From NCBI RefSeq assembly GCF_000003815.2, contig NC_049980.1, positions 17,261,100 to 17,325,099 of the forward strand: 64,000 bases of DNA. Direction: 5' to 3'. The notes under the pieces are model-generated. The model was not told where the DNA came from and made no database searches. It worked only from the letters and a program-made list of their open reading frames with translations. Source of the stretch: Branchiostoma floridae (lineage: Eukaryota > Chordata > Leptocardii > Amphioxiformes > Branchiostomatidae). Position numbers and translations under genes: made by a program. Positions 23,001-40,435 of this stretch are shown here, piece after piece (within the stretch, counting starts at the first letter, position 1; every line of letters starts with the position of its first letter).

Positions 23001-26000
23001 CTATTAACCCTGTCCATGGTGCTGAGTGACATTCTAAAGCTACTATTGACTCTGTCCCTGGTGCTGAATGTCATTCTAGATCTAATGCTGCCCTGCCGCT
23101 GGTTCTAAATGTCATTCTAGATCTACTGTGCCCTTCTCCTGGTGCTTTATGACATGTTAGACCCACTGTTACCTCTATGCCTGATAACATACTGCACAAA
23201 ATAACGCACTAGAGCTATGATTACCCCTATACAATGGGGTCCTAGATCTACTGTTACCCTGTCCATGGATCTGAATTGCATTCTAAATTAACTGTTGCAC
23301 CTGTCCATGGTGCTAAATGATGTTATTTGTCTCTGGTGCTGAATGAGGTAATATGTAGGCAATATCATTGTACTGTCAATTACATTCTATGCTATAGGTG
23401 ATTTTTTGTGTGTGCTAGGTTGCAGCCACTCGTGCTACAGTGAGTGTCCAGGCCATTTTCAGCAGTTTCAGTGACTACAGTGTGCCATCCTTGTACTGCG
23501 GAAAATGTCACTTTCCCTGTAAGTCACATATTTTGCAAAATAAGGCTAGTCCAGCTACTCCATGATCACAAGGTCAACAAGCTAAACAGAATTAAAAAAG
23601 ATAAAACAAATATATGACTTTCTGATAAAAAGGGGTAGAGGAAAGTGGAAATCTGCCAATTTGTTCACATATAGCAAAGCAACAGCTACATGTGTAGCTA
23701 TAAATATATTCATGGTATGACTGTTCCAATAAGTACAAACAACATATAGTATTAATACCTAATACCTGCTTGGACGCGCTCATGCTTCACATTATTTTTC
23801 AGGGCTATCAGGAGAAAGAACATGTCCTATGAGTATGTTTTTGATCATATTTGTGCTTAATTGACTGCAGCGAGTATTAACACACATCATGTGCATGTAT
23901 GTGGAATGGACTTCAGGTTCTTGTCTCTTCACTTACACTATCCAGTTTCTTGTCTATGTTTCTATCCCTGTTCTGACTAGCTTATATTTTCTCTTATTTC
24001 ACCCTGTTGTCATTTCACTTCAGGTGATAATGCACTTTTATCATTATTATAAAGTAATTAGCAGTGTCCTATCAGAAATGATATCTCTTAAGGCTATATA
24101 AAAGATGCTCTATTTTGATTGTAGCTTTTAGCCATTGACCATAATTCACCATCTATATCTGTATTTGTACCACCCCCAGTTGTAGGCTTGCATGTTGCTG
24201 ACGAGTGGTGGACAGTAGAAGAACTTCTCACATCGAGGGACTCAAGCAGACAGGGTTTTCATAAGGTATAGCAAATTTATACAGTTCTATAGGTAGTGAC
24301 AATTCATAACCTATGGATACAAATTTACTTTGCATTATGAGTCATGTATCTTGCTATGACATTTAGAACCACACTGGAGAGTATATTCACACTGTGCCAA
24401 ACTCCACTTTATGATGATCAGTTTTTATATACCTGTATTATCTCATAACAGGTTGAGACACTTGGGGAGCGCCTTGTTCTCTTTGTGCTGAACCGTATTG
24501 TGTACCGGTGCTGTGACATGGACAGCAACACAGACAGCCCATTCCTCACACACTCTGCTAAGGAGACAGCCAAATTGCTGTGGGTGGATGGAAAGGCAGT
24601 TGGCTTTTATACAGTCAAGCTAAAAGGTAGGCCTTACACCTGAACTTTGACTACACTTGGCCATATGAGTGAGTCCAAAGACATCAAATTACCTTATGCT
24701 ATCTTTGCCAATATGTCACATGATCACAAGGGATGGAATGATACGATGAATCCATATGCTTAGGCACAACACCCCTCAATAATCTCATGATGAGCCAATA
24801 GTTTGCGTTACTAGGAAATTAGCATTTATACAATGTCATATCAATGAAATCACAGTAGATGAATCCTCATCATTTTGTCTCTTTTTACAGGTACCTTATG
24901 TCATGCTTTCCTGAACAAAGTCTATGGGCTGAACTTGATTGACACCATCTTCATCAGGAAGTCATACCGTAACCGTGGCTACGGTTTGCAGCTGTTGGAG
25001 GACATACTAGAGAGTCACTCTGAGGGCAATGTTGGGTTCAGCTACCCCATGTCTGACTCCATGTATGCAGGTAATGATCTTATCTACCATAGTATGTTTC
25101 TAGGCTGTAGAAATGATTTGAGTAAGCCATGTTTTGCCATGACGTATATTGTATGTGTTGAACCTTTTACTTGTTTTGCCCTACGTATTATTGCTTTGCA
25201 GAAGTGGTGGCATGTGTTATAATTTTAGAATAAGTTGTCCTTGTTTTTTTGCATTCAAAAATGTTTTATCTAATGAAAGTAATCACCCTGTATTTGTTAT
25301 CTTTGCAGTGTGCTACAAGTACCTGCAGAGCCATGGGAGGACAGAGATTACCCGTGGGGAATGCCTGGCACCCTGGAGATGAGATGCAGAGGGCCAACAT
25401 CTGGCTACAGCTACATGGGGAGAGGAAAGCCATAGCCCAGGCAGTGGAGGCCAAAATCAGCCTCACAACTCCTGTACAGTGTTCCCTCATTACCATGCTT
25501 TCTATAATTCATGAATTTTTGTGTTTCTCTTTTCTAATTAATTGGCTGCTAACAAAGCCGAAAGATCAACATATTTCTTCTTCTTCTTCGTCCCGTAGCT
25601 CAGCTCAACATACAGTGCCATTATTTATTGTGCATAATGTATGTAGACAGAGAAGCCTTTGTAAGGAATGTGTCATTATGCAAATAAATGTAGAGCATTG
25701 ATCTTGATGTTACATTTAATGTTTCAAGGTGAATGGTGACATGGGCAGCAGTGAGGAGAACTCCATGGAAGTGGAGGAGTCTGCCGATGACTCAGTCTGT
25801 ACTCCATCAGAGGAAGAGGTCACTGAACCCGAACAACCTAAGGGAAGCCAGGAGGATGACATCATGATGCAGGAAGAAGTTGAGGACCAAGAAGAAGAAG
25901 ACAAAGTGGAGAAAGAGAAGGAGGAGGAAGTACCAGAGGCTACAGAGGATGAGATGGAAGAGGAAGAGATGGAGAGCCAAGTGGAGGAGGAGGAAGTCCA

Positions 26001-28146
26001 AGTGGTGGATGTTGAGGAAGAAGGGAAGGATGAAGAACACTCCAACAAAGTGCAGGTTGATACATAATGAATCTTAAGTTCAAACTAGACTGTAACATAA
26101 TGATTGTAGTTGCTGCTAACATTTTCCTTTTTTTGTGTGTATTCATATGGGGCAGACAGTATGCATCATCCAAGACACCAAATATTACTAGAGGTGTTGA
26201 AAGTAGATAGCAATTGCAGCCCATCATTATAGAACATTCATAGGTAAACAAATAAGATACTTGCATGTGAAAAATATTTATAGATGCTTTCAAAATGTTT
26301 CTTTACCAGGTGGAAGAAACTGCAGATGAAGAAGTAGAAGAGACTAATGAGGAGGAGGAGCAGATACCTGAGGAGGCAGAGGTAGAAGAGGAGAAGGTTG
26401 AAGAGGAGAAGGTTGAAGAGGAAAAGGTTGAAGAGGCTGTTATTGAAGAGGAAGAAGAGGAAGAGAAAAAACAGGAAGATGCTCCTGAGGCACTGGATGG
26501 GAATGTAGGTGTGATAGACACCCCAGGAGCTGAAGATGCTGCTGCTGTTGTTGAGAGCATAGATCATGCAGATGCTGCTGAAATTACAGAAAATGGAGGT
26601 AAGTGACAGACATGGCCTTCTTTTTACATTGTGAAACTTCCTCTTTGCCACAATCATGAAACTTAGCATTTCCTTTGGTTGCATTATTGTCCTTTAATGA
26701 ACCTTGTTTTTTTCTTAGATGAGGAAAAACAGGAAGATGCTGAAGCAGAACCTCTGCAAAAAGATGAAGAGGAACTCCATGACAATGAGCTGGAAACAGA
26801 AGCTACCCTTAAAGACAAAGATACAGCAGATAAGGCTGATGAAGATCCAGATTCAGGTTCCCCTGCAGAGGAAGCTGAACCTGAGAACGTTGTTGTTGAA
26901 GAGGGATGTGAAACTACAGGGTCACAAGTAGAAGATGCAAGTACTGCTGCTGTTACAACCCAACAGGACAATGCAGGGCAGGAAACAGAAGCTACTGAAG
27001 AGAGTACTGCAGCAGAGGACGCTGTTCCACATGGAGAGCCAGACGCACCACCAGCAGAAGTAGAGGAAGAGCCTGTACAGTACAATGACACTGCAGTGGA
27101 GGCTGAAGAAATGGAAGAGGAGAAGGCGGAAGAGAAGTTGTCACATGTACTATGTTTTTTTTTAATATATCATATTAAACAGAATATATTACAGTTGATG
27201 ACTCTTTGTAGAGGGTTTACTTGAAAGTGCAGCTATTCATATTCTCATCTGAACAGCTGTTAAAATCTGAACACGTTTAGTAATCAAAAGATGTAATACA
27301 ATATACATGACTTGTATACATGTCAATACCTTTTATAATATAACAGTTGTATCTGTGCTGAACAGAAACCTGAAACAGCAGCAGTAGAAGGAACTGAGAA
27401 GATAGACATGTCAGGAGAAGCCAGCACATCACAGGAAGGGACTCAAGGTTGGATAAAATCTTTCGTTATGTTGCATGTGTTGGATAATGCTCCATTTTGC
27501 ATTTTCTGCACATGACATCTGCTTACCCGATACAAGTACTTTTGTGGATTGAAACTAAAGATGTTGTTTCATGTCTGAGTAGTACAAGAACTTCCTACAG
27601 AACCACTGGCCTGTAAGGAGAATGAAGCATCAGGAAGTAAGGACCAGGACAGTGCAGACAGCTCTCAGGAGGATGTGGAGGAAGTCAAGCAGAAACGAGG
27701 TCGAGGAAGACCAAGGAAGAATGCAAGAGAGGCAAAGGCACCTCAAGAAACTGGTCAGTATCTTAATACGCATTGGGAACTGTGATTTCTTTTTGTGCTT
27801 TTGTTCACAATAGTTAGATTGATCCTGTCCATTTCATCATACATTTGTAAGTTACATTTCTGGGTAATATTAACAAAGACTGCTTGATGTTCTGAAATTT
27901 GTATTTCCAAAAGAAGAAAATGAGATGTTTGACAAGGAGAACACGACAGACGAGGAACTTTCTACTGGCAAGGACCAGGACACCGGAGAAAGTTCTCAAG
28001 ATGAGGAGACAGAGGAGCTGAAGAAACCTCAGAGAAGGACCCCTCGAGGGAAGGGCAGGAAGAGAAGGTCCAAGATGACAGAGGATGAGGAGAATGTGCC
28101 AAGCCCCAGGGTGTCCAAGAGAAGAAAGGTCGGTGCCTGTAATTAA
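20017..28146 (+). CDS. FAM169A: FAM169-type GNAT-like nuclear protein with acidic AT-hook tail
   Basis: Exons: 20017-20041, 22386-22516, 23419-23518, candidate microexon 23803-23832, 24180-24265, 24452-24626, 24891-25070, 25309-25473, 25729-26055, 26310-26598, 26719-27146, 27366-27447, 27583-27753, 27914-28146; about 800 codons. The N-terminal half (FPVDILT, VADEWWTVEELL, LGERLVLFVLNRIVYR, DTIFIRKSYRNRGYGLQLLE) matches vertebrate FAM169A/B, a family with a GNAT-like fold; RNRGYG fits the acetyl-CoA loop R/Q-x-x-G-x-G/A. The long tail is Glu-rich and ends with an AT-hook (KRGRGRPRKN), a second basic patch (RTPRGKGRKRRSK) and an NLS-like KRRKV. FAM169A (SLAP75) is described as lamin-associated; nuclear location is inferred. 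In exon 25309-25473 the reading frame breaks: VCYKYLQ is in one frame and NAWHPGDEMQRANIW in another, and two extra bases are needed for the downstream phases to fit. The terminal K|V join also has an alternative GT donor at 28127. Confidence 0.85.
22639..23348. repeat. Intronic minisatellite, about 41-42-bp unit, roughly 17 degenerate copies
   Basis: A unit containing TCCCTGGTGCTGAATGACAT followed by TCTAGAGCTACTGTTGAC repeats across about 700 bp of FAM169 intron 2. The central copies (22850-23090) are most alike and the outer ones are decayed. It explains a 135-codon minus-strand frame at 22667-23074, which is repetitive and not a gene. Confidence 0.85.
23803..23832 (+). CDS. FAM169A: Candidate 30-bp microexon of FAM169
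   Basis: Flanked by a good acceptor (ATTATTTTTCAG) and a GTATG donor, it enters and leaves in phase 1, exactly as needed between exons 23419-23518 and 24180-24265. It would add ten residues (WLSGERTCPM). With it, the distance from the YCGK region to VADEWW matches my recollection of vertebrate FAM169A; without it the region is ten residues short. Confidence 0.6.
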   Translation, partial: GYQEKEHVL

Positions 28147-28479
28147 GTTTTACTTGCATTTCCTTGCTTCAAAAGTTCTTATTTGTGGAAAACAAGTTTG
28201 TTTCATGGCGCAACTGTGTATTTAAAACAAAGTTTATGTATACAAGTATGCTTGTCCAGCATTACAACACACAATTTCTGTTTTTTCAGGTGTGATTATA
28301 GAAGATTTGTTTTTCTGGACTTCACACTGAGCCAAGAACTTCACACACACAAAGAATTCCAGGTGTTCAGTTTTTCAGTGTCAACTTCATTCCCACAAAT
28401 GAGCTCTTAAATAGTGCAACCTCAAACATGACTCTGGCCAGCAGGTACATGTTAGTTCTGGCACAATCCTGAATGTAAT

Positions 28480-28485
28480 AATAAA
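28480..28485 (+). terminator. Polyadenylation signal of FAM169 (candidate)
   Basis: AATAAA 334 bp past the FAM169 stop codon. Confidence 0.45.
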
Positions 28486-28962
28486 GGGAAATTAAACTAG
28501 CCTATTGTAAAAGTAATCATGTTTTTTTGTGTCAGCTTAAAGTTTGAGGACTGTAACATGACAAAAGATGATGCAACATGTAGTTGTCATGATATCCTTT
28601 GCTGGCAACGCATTTGCCATAACACAAAATATCTTCTGTGTTTATGTACCCAATTTTCAGAGATATTTCTTTTGGGAACAAATTACCAGTTAAGTGTACT
28701 GAGAAATGGCTGGCAAACGGATAGCTTACACCTTGCAGAGAAGATAAATATGAAGTGTTAATAATATTGTATTATGCGAATCAATGTATGACTCCCTATC
28801 ATTACTGGCAGTATTTCCTCACCTGGGATAAAAAGGTGTGTATACTAACCTCAGTAGGTAGCTATGTATATAGCAAAAAAAAAACATGATTATATTATGG
28901 TGAAACTAGCCTGTTACATATGTGCCAACATTGCAAGGTTTATGTCTTTAGCACAGATATTT

Positions 28963-29365
28963 AAGGCATTTCACCAGGCTAAATATTTGCTCATTTATGA
29001 ATTAAAAAAAGAATGGAGCCATAATGAATATTGATAGATGGACATGAAAGAATTAGAAAATATTTGTTTTCATCTAATTAAAAAATTATAATTTTCTAAT
29101 AACTACAGATCATTACATGATATCAATTAGCTCAAACGTTTAAGTTTGTAGCTTTTATCATTATGCACATGAAAAACCATTGCAGTGGTATGTACCAAAG
29201 TGCTGTATTTCCTCATGAAAAAAATAATATTAGGGGCAATAAAACTGGATGATGTCATCTTTTCATGCCCATCTATCACTTTTGGTTACAGCTCTTCTTT
29301 TTTTCATTCATAAATGAGAAAACAATAGAAGGTCAAAATGCCGATTTAGCCAGGTGAAATACCTT
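28963..29365. mobile_element. About 400-bp inverted-repeat element
   Basis: The left end is AAGGCATTTCACCAGGCTAA and the right end, reversed, is AAGGTATTTCACCTGGCTAA (18 of 20 match). No clear target duplication was found. It contains no coding potential. Confidence 0.55.
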
Positions 29366-31968
29366 CACATCAAATATCTGGCCGTCAATAAGGAATAATT
29401 GACCGGAAGATGTACGGACAATTCTTGTGAAGCTTCCAGGTAAGCTTGTAACTTGTAGTGTTTTGTTATACTTTGTTTTTGCCATTTTGGCATATTTTTA
29501 GCATGTCAGTGAATCAAAACAGAGGATCCTACTTATCATAAGTAGCTGGTATGATTTTAATTTTTCTAGCTTCTTTTGAAAGGGTCCAAATAGTTGGTTG
29601 TCTCTAGGCCATTAAGCTTAGTAACTTATATTAGGGAAAGTTTCCATGTTGTACCTGCAAAGTGCTATTGGCATGTAGGATGCATATTACATGCGTCATT
29701 AATACATGGAATCTGACCTATCATTACATTTATTTTCTCGTTATTTTTGACCAGGGAAGAGTTTATCAAATGGAAAAAGAATCCACAAATGAGCAAGTAT
29801 GTCATTACAAGTTTGTTTTTACCACCTTAAAACACTTCTAATCAGTCTTATCATTTTGTATTGTTTGCTTGTCTACTACTATATTTACTACATACCATTT
29901 ATATAACTTTTGCCTATTTATCATGTTCACAAATCTTCCAGTTGTATTTTTGCTAGCATTAGGTTGAAGTTTTGTATCAACTTTGATTGAATATTAAACA
30001 CCCAATAATCTTTAGAGGCTTTTGTTCTTTTTGTCAGAGTGAAAGCAAGATTGTGTGTTGCAGAGTGTTGTGTTATTAAAGAGATTTTTTTTTGGCCAAT
30101 AATTAACATCACTTTTTCTCCAATGCTATTATTACAGGAGGGCCTTTGTCTATTGATTACAATTACATTCAGATTGAGACCAGCATGTTTTAGATATTCA
30201 TATTACATGTCTTATTGTCTAGTACCCACACGATAGTACCCACAACTTCAGACTACAACAAAATGATAACAAGCAAAAAAGAAGCAGGACCTTGGAATTT
30301 GTACCATACATGTACATTTATTTTTACACCATCTTCCAAATCACTTCATAGGCCAGAATTATTTATCTGACTAACCCCTAAAAATTCTAGTAATTCTAAA
30401 TATGTCTTTATTACAGATATCGTGTAACAACAAAAGCATTTGTCTAGATGCCATAATGGAAATAAGGCCTTTCTAGTCCATAGTAATCAACCTTTTAATT
30501 TGTTTTCAGACAATTGTTGGCCATGTCTCAACACAAAGTTTACCAAGTTTTAAAAACCTGTCAGCTACTGTGTAATAATCTTATGCACATACTGATATCA
30601 CTGTATGACAAACCTAGCAGATAATACATTTGTATATGGTGGTACTGGTATATGACCTACTGACAGTGTCCATCTCACCAAGATGCCAAAGGCAAGTCTA
30701 ATCAAAATAATTTTTCACTCCCACTATACACATAATTAAAGATGCTGTACATGACGATACTGATGTAGCTTAATTTGCAGTGTATTGAAACTGCAGACAG
30801 CAAATGTAGACAACGGCCTTGGCGTTCCAGGCTGGTGCTGTCACCTGATACAGATAATATTCTTCCCAGATGTATTGTACCACACAAACAAAACCATTCC
30901 CACCTGTGTGAAAGTCCAATAGACTAGAACAAAGGAAAAGTGGTTGTCACAAATATAAGTGCACATCATTCAAATTCATGTTAGCTACCTTTATGTCAGT
31001 TGTAGATCCAATCTAAGCATTATGGATCTGACCTGGTGTGCTATATAGCACTTCTGAAGGGGAGAGAAGGCAGTGATTTATAAACTGTTTCCAAGGCAGG
31101 CTATCTTACAGGAAGTATTTCATGTATACTAACTTTACACTGTTTTTACATCTTGAAGTATAAAGTGGTGTGTTATCATACTGGTACGAGAGCTGGTATT
31201 AACAAAACATTTTGTACAGGTACTTCGTATCAAAGTCTTGTTCTTTTGAACATCTAGGTTTTGAGCATGCACTTGCCTTTATGCTTTACACATTTTAGTT
31301 TAAACACTGACTGATAGGATGATATTTGCACATTAAAAACATAAATGAAAGTACCCATGGTTCAATTGATCAAGTGGAATCTGGATATTCCAAATAAAGC
31401 AACACCCCCAAAAACCATCTCCATAAATCCCAATTCTTTTTAACACTTTCACTGGGCAATCACTTACACCACTGGAAACTTAAAAGGTACCATCCTTCAA
31501 GCTAAAATGTTTCTTCCTTTCTTTCCTGATACAAGTTAGGTTGCCGAATCACAAGATGAAAAATCAGGTATCTAATCAGTCTTTCATGTGATTGCCCTTG
31601 TGACAAGTCTTATCAATTGTCAAAGACTTATCTCTTCTTACATTTTAGAATGTATCTGTCAAGTTTTGTGTAATTATTGCTCTGGGATCATTCTTATCAG
31701 CCTCTTCCCTTTCACACAGTGAATATAAAATGGGCCACAGAATCCATTCCAGCCAAGTCCTTTAGGCTTTTGACACGTAACCTCACAGAATGATAGGATC
31801 CTGTGCTATCTACATGATCAAGGATTCCTTGAAGCTTTTTACCAGTACCATTCTGCCTTAACTGTAAAGTTTTGGTTATACCTGTAGGAGTTGGTATGGC
31901 TTCATACAATGTTTTCTCCATGTTAGAGTCTGCATGTTGAAATAGTTCACCTATGAGGTTGGATTGTC

Positions 31969-37093
<5,125 letters not shown>

Positions 37094-37926
37094 GGACGGC
37101 TGATGGCTACATATTCTCAGTGTTGCTGTGGACACAGAGGAAACGGCAACAGGTTATAGTAGACATTATATTGGTCATGTGTAACACATTATCTAGTAGC
37201 ACATGAATGGAAAAAACACCCCCAATGGTCAAGGAGTGTGAATTAAGGAAGGCAAAACAGACATATTCCAGTGTCTTTCATGATATTCCATGTCTCATGT
37301 TGTTACATTACTTACTTGCTCATGTGATACAGCCTACTGCAGATTAAGCAGAGATTTAGACATGAAACAATGAAAACATCCAAAGTGAAACACAATATGC
37401 ATGGTTTCCGTCAATACCTAAGGGCAAAAGGTTGTCATGTGACAGAAGCAGAAATAGGCACTGGTAATCTGACTAATGGGCAACTCATACTTTATTTCCC
37501 TGTAAGTGCCAAAATGTGAGCATAATAACTTATTCCACCTTGGACATCCAGTGTAGAACAGGTTTACTATCAATCTCAATATAGCACACCATGGTCAAAC
37601 AACACCAATGAAAAACAACTGAGTACTCAGTGTAGACAGACAAAAGACTCAAAGCTCAATGAACATACTCTAGACCAAACCAGACTCTTAACAACCAAGA
37701 CAGGGTCTGTAATTTAAAATGTCAAGGTCATATATGTGCCCTTGCAGCTCTGATCTCACTGTAAACACCTCAACTGACAACGGTCACTGAACTTGAAGCC
37801 TTACATATTGATGATATATCGGCTCACTACACTCAACACAACACACCAATTTTTAGGTGAACTTTGAATCTCCCAAAAGAGCTAGTAGTTATAAACATCT
37901 ACCAATCAGAAGGCTTGCAACTAGGA

Positions 37927-37974
37927 TTTACCAAGGAGGTTAACAAGGACGACCTTTTTAACCTCCTTGGTAAA
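37927..37974. repeat. Hairpin with 17-bp perfect arms
   Basis: TTTACCAAGGAGGTTAA pairs with TTAACCTCCTTGGTAAA around a 14-bp loop. The 9-mer ACCAATCAG occurs on both sides (37901-37909 and 37978-37986), which may be a target duplication, although the flanks are not symmetrical. It could be a MITE remnant. Confidence 0.55.
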
Positions 37975-38415
37975 CTGACCAATCAGGTGTTGTGTAGTAT
38001 TTGTGGCCTCATTTCTCACTTAGAAGCAATGTTTTCAGTCAGTTTTAACCAAAATTTTCTTCATATTTCTTAAGTAAAACACCAATGTCTTGATGTTCTT
38101 ATGCTGTTTGTCTTGTGACCAGAGCATAAAAACAAGGCCATCTGTTATAAAGGAATAACAGCTTTAGGCAGGGATACCAGGAATGGAAGATCCCCTGATG
38201 ACTGGTATTTCATCATCCCAGTACAAAAGTAGGTCAACCTTTCACAGTTTCAGCTCAGCACAATGTCCAGACAGGCATTTCATTAGCCTGGATGCCAGAT
38301 TGTTCCCATGGCCTACATAGGTAACTCATGGGCCAACATGACTTCCAAGGAAATTCTACAACAATAATCCAAGTTGAGATATCATAAAGCACATGATCCC
38401 TATTGCTTATTACAG

Positions 38416-38756
38416 NNNNNNNNNNNNNNNNNNNNNNNNNNNNNNNNNNNNNNNNNNNNNNNNNNNNNNNNNNNNNNNNNNNNNNNNNNNNNNNNNNNNN
38501 NNNNNNNNNNNNNNNNNNNNNNNNNNNNNNNNNNNNNNNNNNNNNNNNNNNNNNNNNNNNNNNNNNNNNNNNNNNNNNNNNNNNNNNNNNNNNNNNNNNN
38601 NNNNNNNNNNNNNNNNNNNNNNNNNNNNNNNNNNNNNNNNNNNNNNNNNNNNNNNNNNNNNNNNNNNNNNNNNNNNNNNNNNNNNNNNNNNNNNNNNNNN
38701 NNNNNNNNNNNNNNNNNNNNNNNNNNNNNNNNNNNNNNNNNNNNNNNNNNNNNNNN
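38416..38756. other. Assembly gap (341 N)
   Basis: Lies in the CLPX first intron. Long frames across it are artefacts. Confidence 0.99.
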
Positions 38757-39978
38757 AGAAAGGAATTTTACAGTGATAGAATTTCAATCTATCTCAACAG
38801 ATGCAATAACAATTCCTTGGACACAACCGGGTAGTTGTTTATCAACCACCAATAGATAAACTTAAGTCCCGATAACTAGCAAACAGTAACTGTGAAAGAG
38901 CAAATTAAGCCAGTCACAACAACACTACTAGTCCTAAGTAACTGGGGTAATTTTTGAGCTAAGTTTATGACTTTCACCCCACATCATGGGACATGTCTTC
39001 ACTAGCAGTTGGACCAGAAAATTTTACACATGAAATGCTTTACTAGTAGAGAGTTGAACAAAAATGTAAGGTTCAAAGTTCAGGTTGGGACAACAGGTGA
39101 ACCTTAAACCAAAACACCACACCTGTCCTGTGCACGTGAACAATGCGTGATCAAACACTAGGCCACAGGTCACCCTTAATAGTTAATTCAGACATGATGG
39201 GGTAAACTTAAGTGGAGGGTTGTGGATGGAAAGTGGTCAAATATAGATTTGTCAGCATCATACATGTAGCTTTTACTGGGACAAAGAATAATTGTTTTTA
39301 GATTCAAAAGGTTTCAAAATATATTGTCGGGAATTCCCGTGTTGGGAAAATACCAGCAAATTGCATATTTTTGCGGCCGATGATGGCTGCTGTGTAACAA
39401 TAGTTAACACAGCTGATAACATATGGCATGATGTTCAAGATCGTTATAAACAAACACCACTTACGCCTTGGGGCTAGATTTTCTGTGTGCTTCCTTCTAT
39501 TTTTCCACACGTATCACAAAAGGCTTACGCAATCAAGCTCCCGATATGGTTCGCTACAAAGAAAGGCTTCCCAAACAAAATACACATCCTGATATTTCCT
39601 CACCTGTTTTCTGTGGTCTGGCCACGCACAGAATCCGTCTTAACGGACGGTATGAAAACCTGAGTCCCCCTGGCATGTTGAAAGAAGCAGTCCTGTCCAA
39701 AAACGGGTCCACAGACCCGTAAAAACCAGGGAAAAGTCGTCGTCTTCTCGGAAGCTGGGGGAACAACACAAGAGCCAGGAAATCTTACTCCGAAGTTTAC
39801 AGCACCTACACGGGGGTTTCTTCTAGGTTGGTGGTGACTGGTGGGGCCTGGGTGTTACGTTAATAACCTCTCACCCGTTGCATCGGGTCAAACTTTGGGA
39901 ACACTCGGTGACGAAGCAGAAAATTCGTTACAAAACACAGAAGGTCAGGCGACAAGACGGCCAGCCATGTTTGCTTAC

Positions 39979-40057
39979 CTAAATTCTGCTTGAGGCATGC
40001 GCACTACGTACAATGGCGTAACTCTCAGCATTGTTGGAAGCGCCGCCATACGGTCAG
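39979..40057 (-). other. CLPX: Putative CLPX 5' exon (UTR or uORF); 5' end not defined
   Basis: A strong donor (TTTAG|gtaagc) ends a GC-richer stretch that begins with a possible ATG (MAALPTMLRVTPLYVVRMPQ). Spliced to the acceptor at 37126, this frame reaches a TAG a few bases before the MLLAV start, so it would be a uORF. The peptide itself looks like a mitochondrial presequence, and one missing base would put it in frame with CLPX. A palindromic GCATGCGCA (39995-40003) resembles an NRF-1 site. Confidence 0.4.
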
Positions 40058-40435
40058 ATTCATAATGCACGTAGGCATCAGATTTTTTAGCTGTGATACT
40101 GTAAAATACCGCTAGATGTCGCACATGCACGGACATTTGCTGGATGCACAAGCTACTATCACCGCTAGGTGTCGCTGCTGTAACGTCAACATCGATCAGC
40201 TGTGAGAGGAAATCTGTGGACTGCATGAGAGTGTATGTAGGTCTCGAAAGCAAAGGCCCATGATTGATGTAGCCAGCTTTCACCAGCATCAAGCTACAGA
40301 CAGTGCATTGCACTGATCCTGGTTTTGTTAGTTGCCTGTGAATGTAATATGAGACAGAATAACACCAATGTCCTTTAGTGTGAGATGTGGGTGTGGCCTT
40401 GTGTAAACATTTCATGATATCATTGGAGAGGAGGA
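40058..40435. promoter_or_regulatory. Divergent CLPX / ANO8 promoter interval with paired CTCF-like motifs
   Basis: CCGCTAGATGTCGC (40109-40122) and CCGCTAGGTGTCGC (40162-40175) repeat in the same orientation, 53 bp apart. They resemble the CTCF core (CCxCTAGRTGGC) except for T at one normally conserved G. They lie between the CLPX 5' exon and the ANO8 start codon. Confidence 0.45.

Larger units (their letters stand above)
28147..31968. other. Convergent spacer between FAM169 and CLPX
   Basis: 3.8 kb of AT-rich sequence holding both 3' UTRs. FAM169 has AATAAA at 28480-28485. For CLPX, TTTATT at 30317-30322 is the only hexamer noted on the minus strand and is far (1.6 kb) from its stop. An inverted-repeat element lies at 28963-29365. 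No coding exon is supported here. Confidence 0.5.
37126..39978 (-). other. CLPX first intron, with gap and hairpin
   Basis: About 2.85 kb between the putative 5' exon (donor at 39978/39979) and the acceptor at 37126. It holds a perfect 17-bp-arm hairpin at 37927-37974 and an N gap at 38416-38756. No credible coding exon is seen. Confidence 0.5.

Noticed and set aside
22667-23074. 135-codon open frame on the minus strand
   Set aside because: It is generated by the 41-42-bp minisatellite; the peptide is a repeat of the same unit and has no gene context.
25716-27091. Serine-rich antisense frames on the minus strand
   Set aside because: Mirror images of the Glu-rich FAM169 exons; reverse-complemented Glu codons read as Ser/Leu.
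38374-38859. Open frames across the third N run
   Set aside because: Artefacts of the gap inside a CLPX intron.
39975-40415. 146-codon minus-strand frame over the divergent interval
   Set aside because: Only its last part lies in the likely CLPX 5' exon; the rest crosses the putative promoter and shows no family resemblance.
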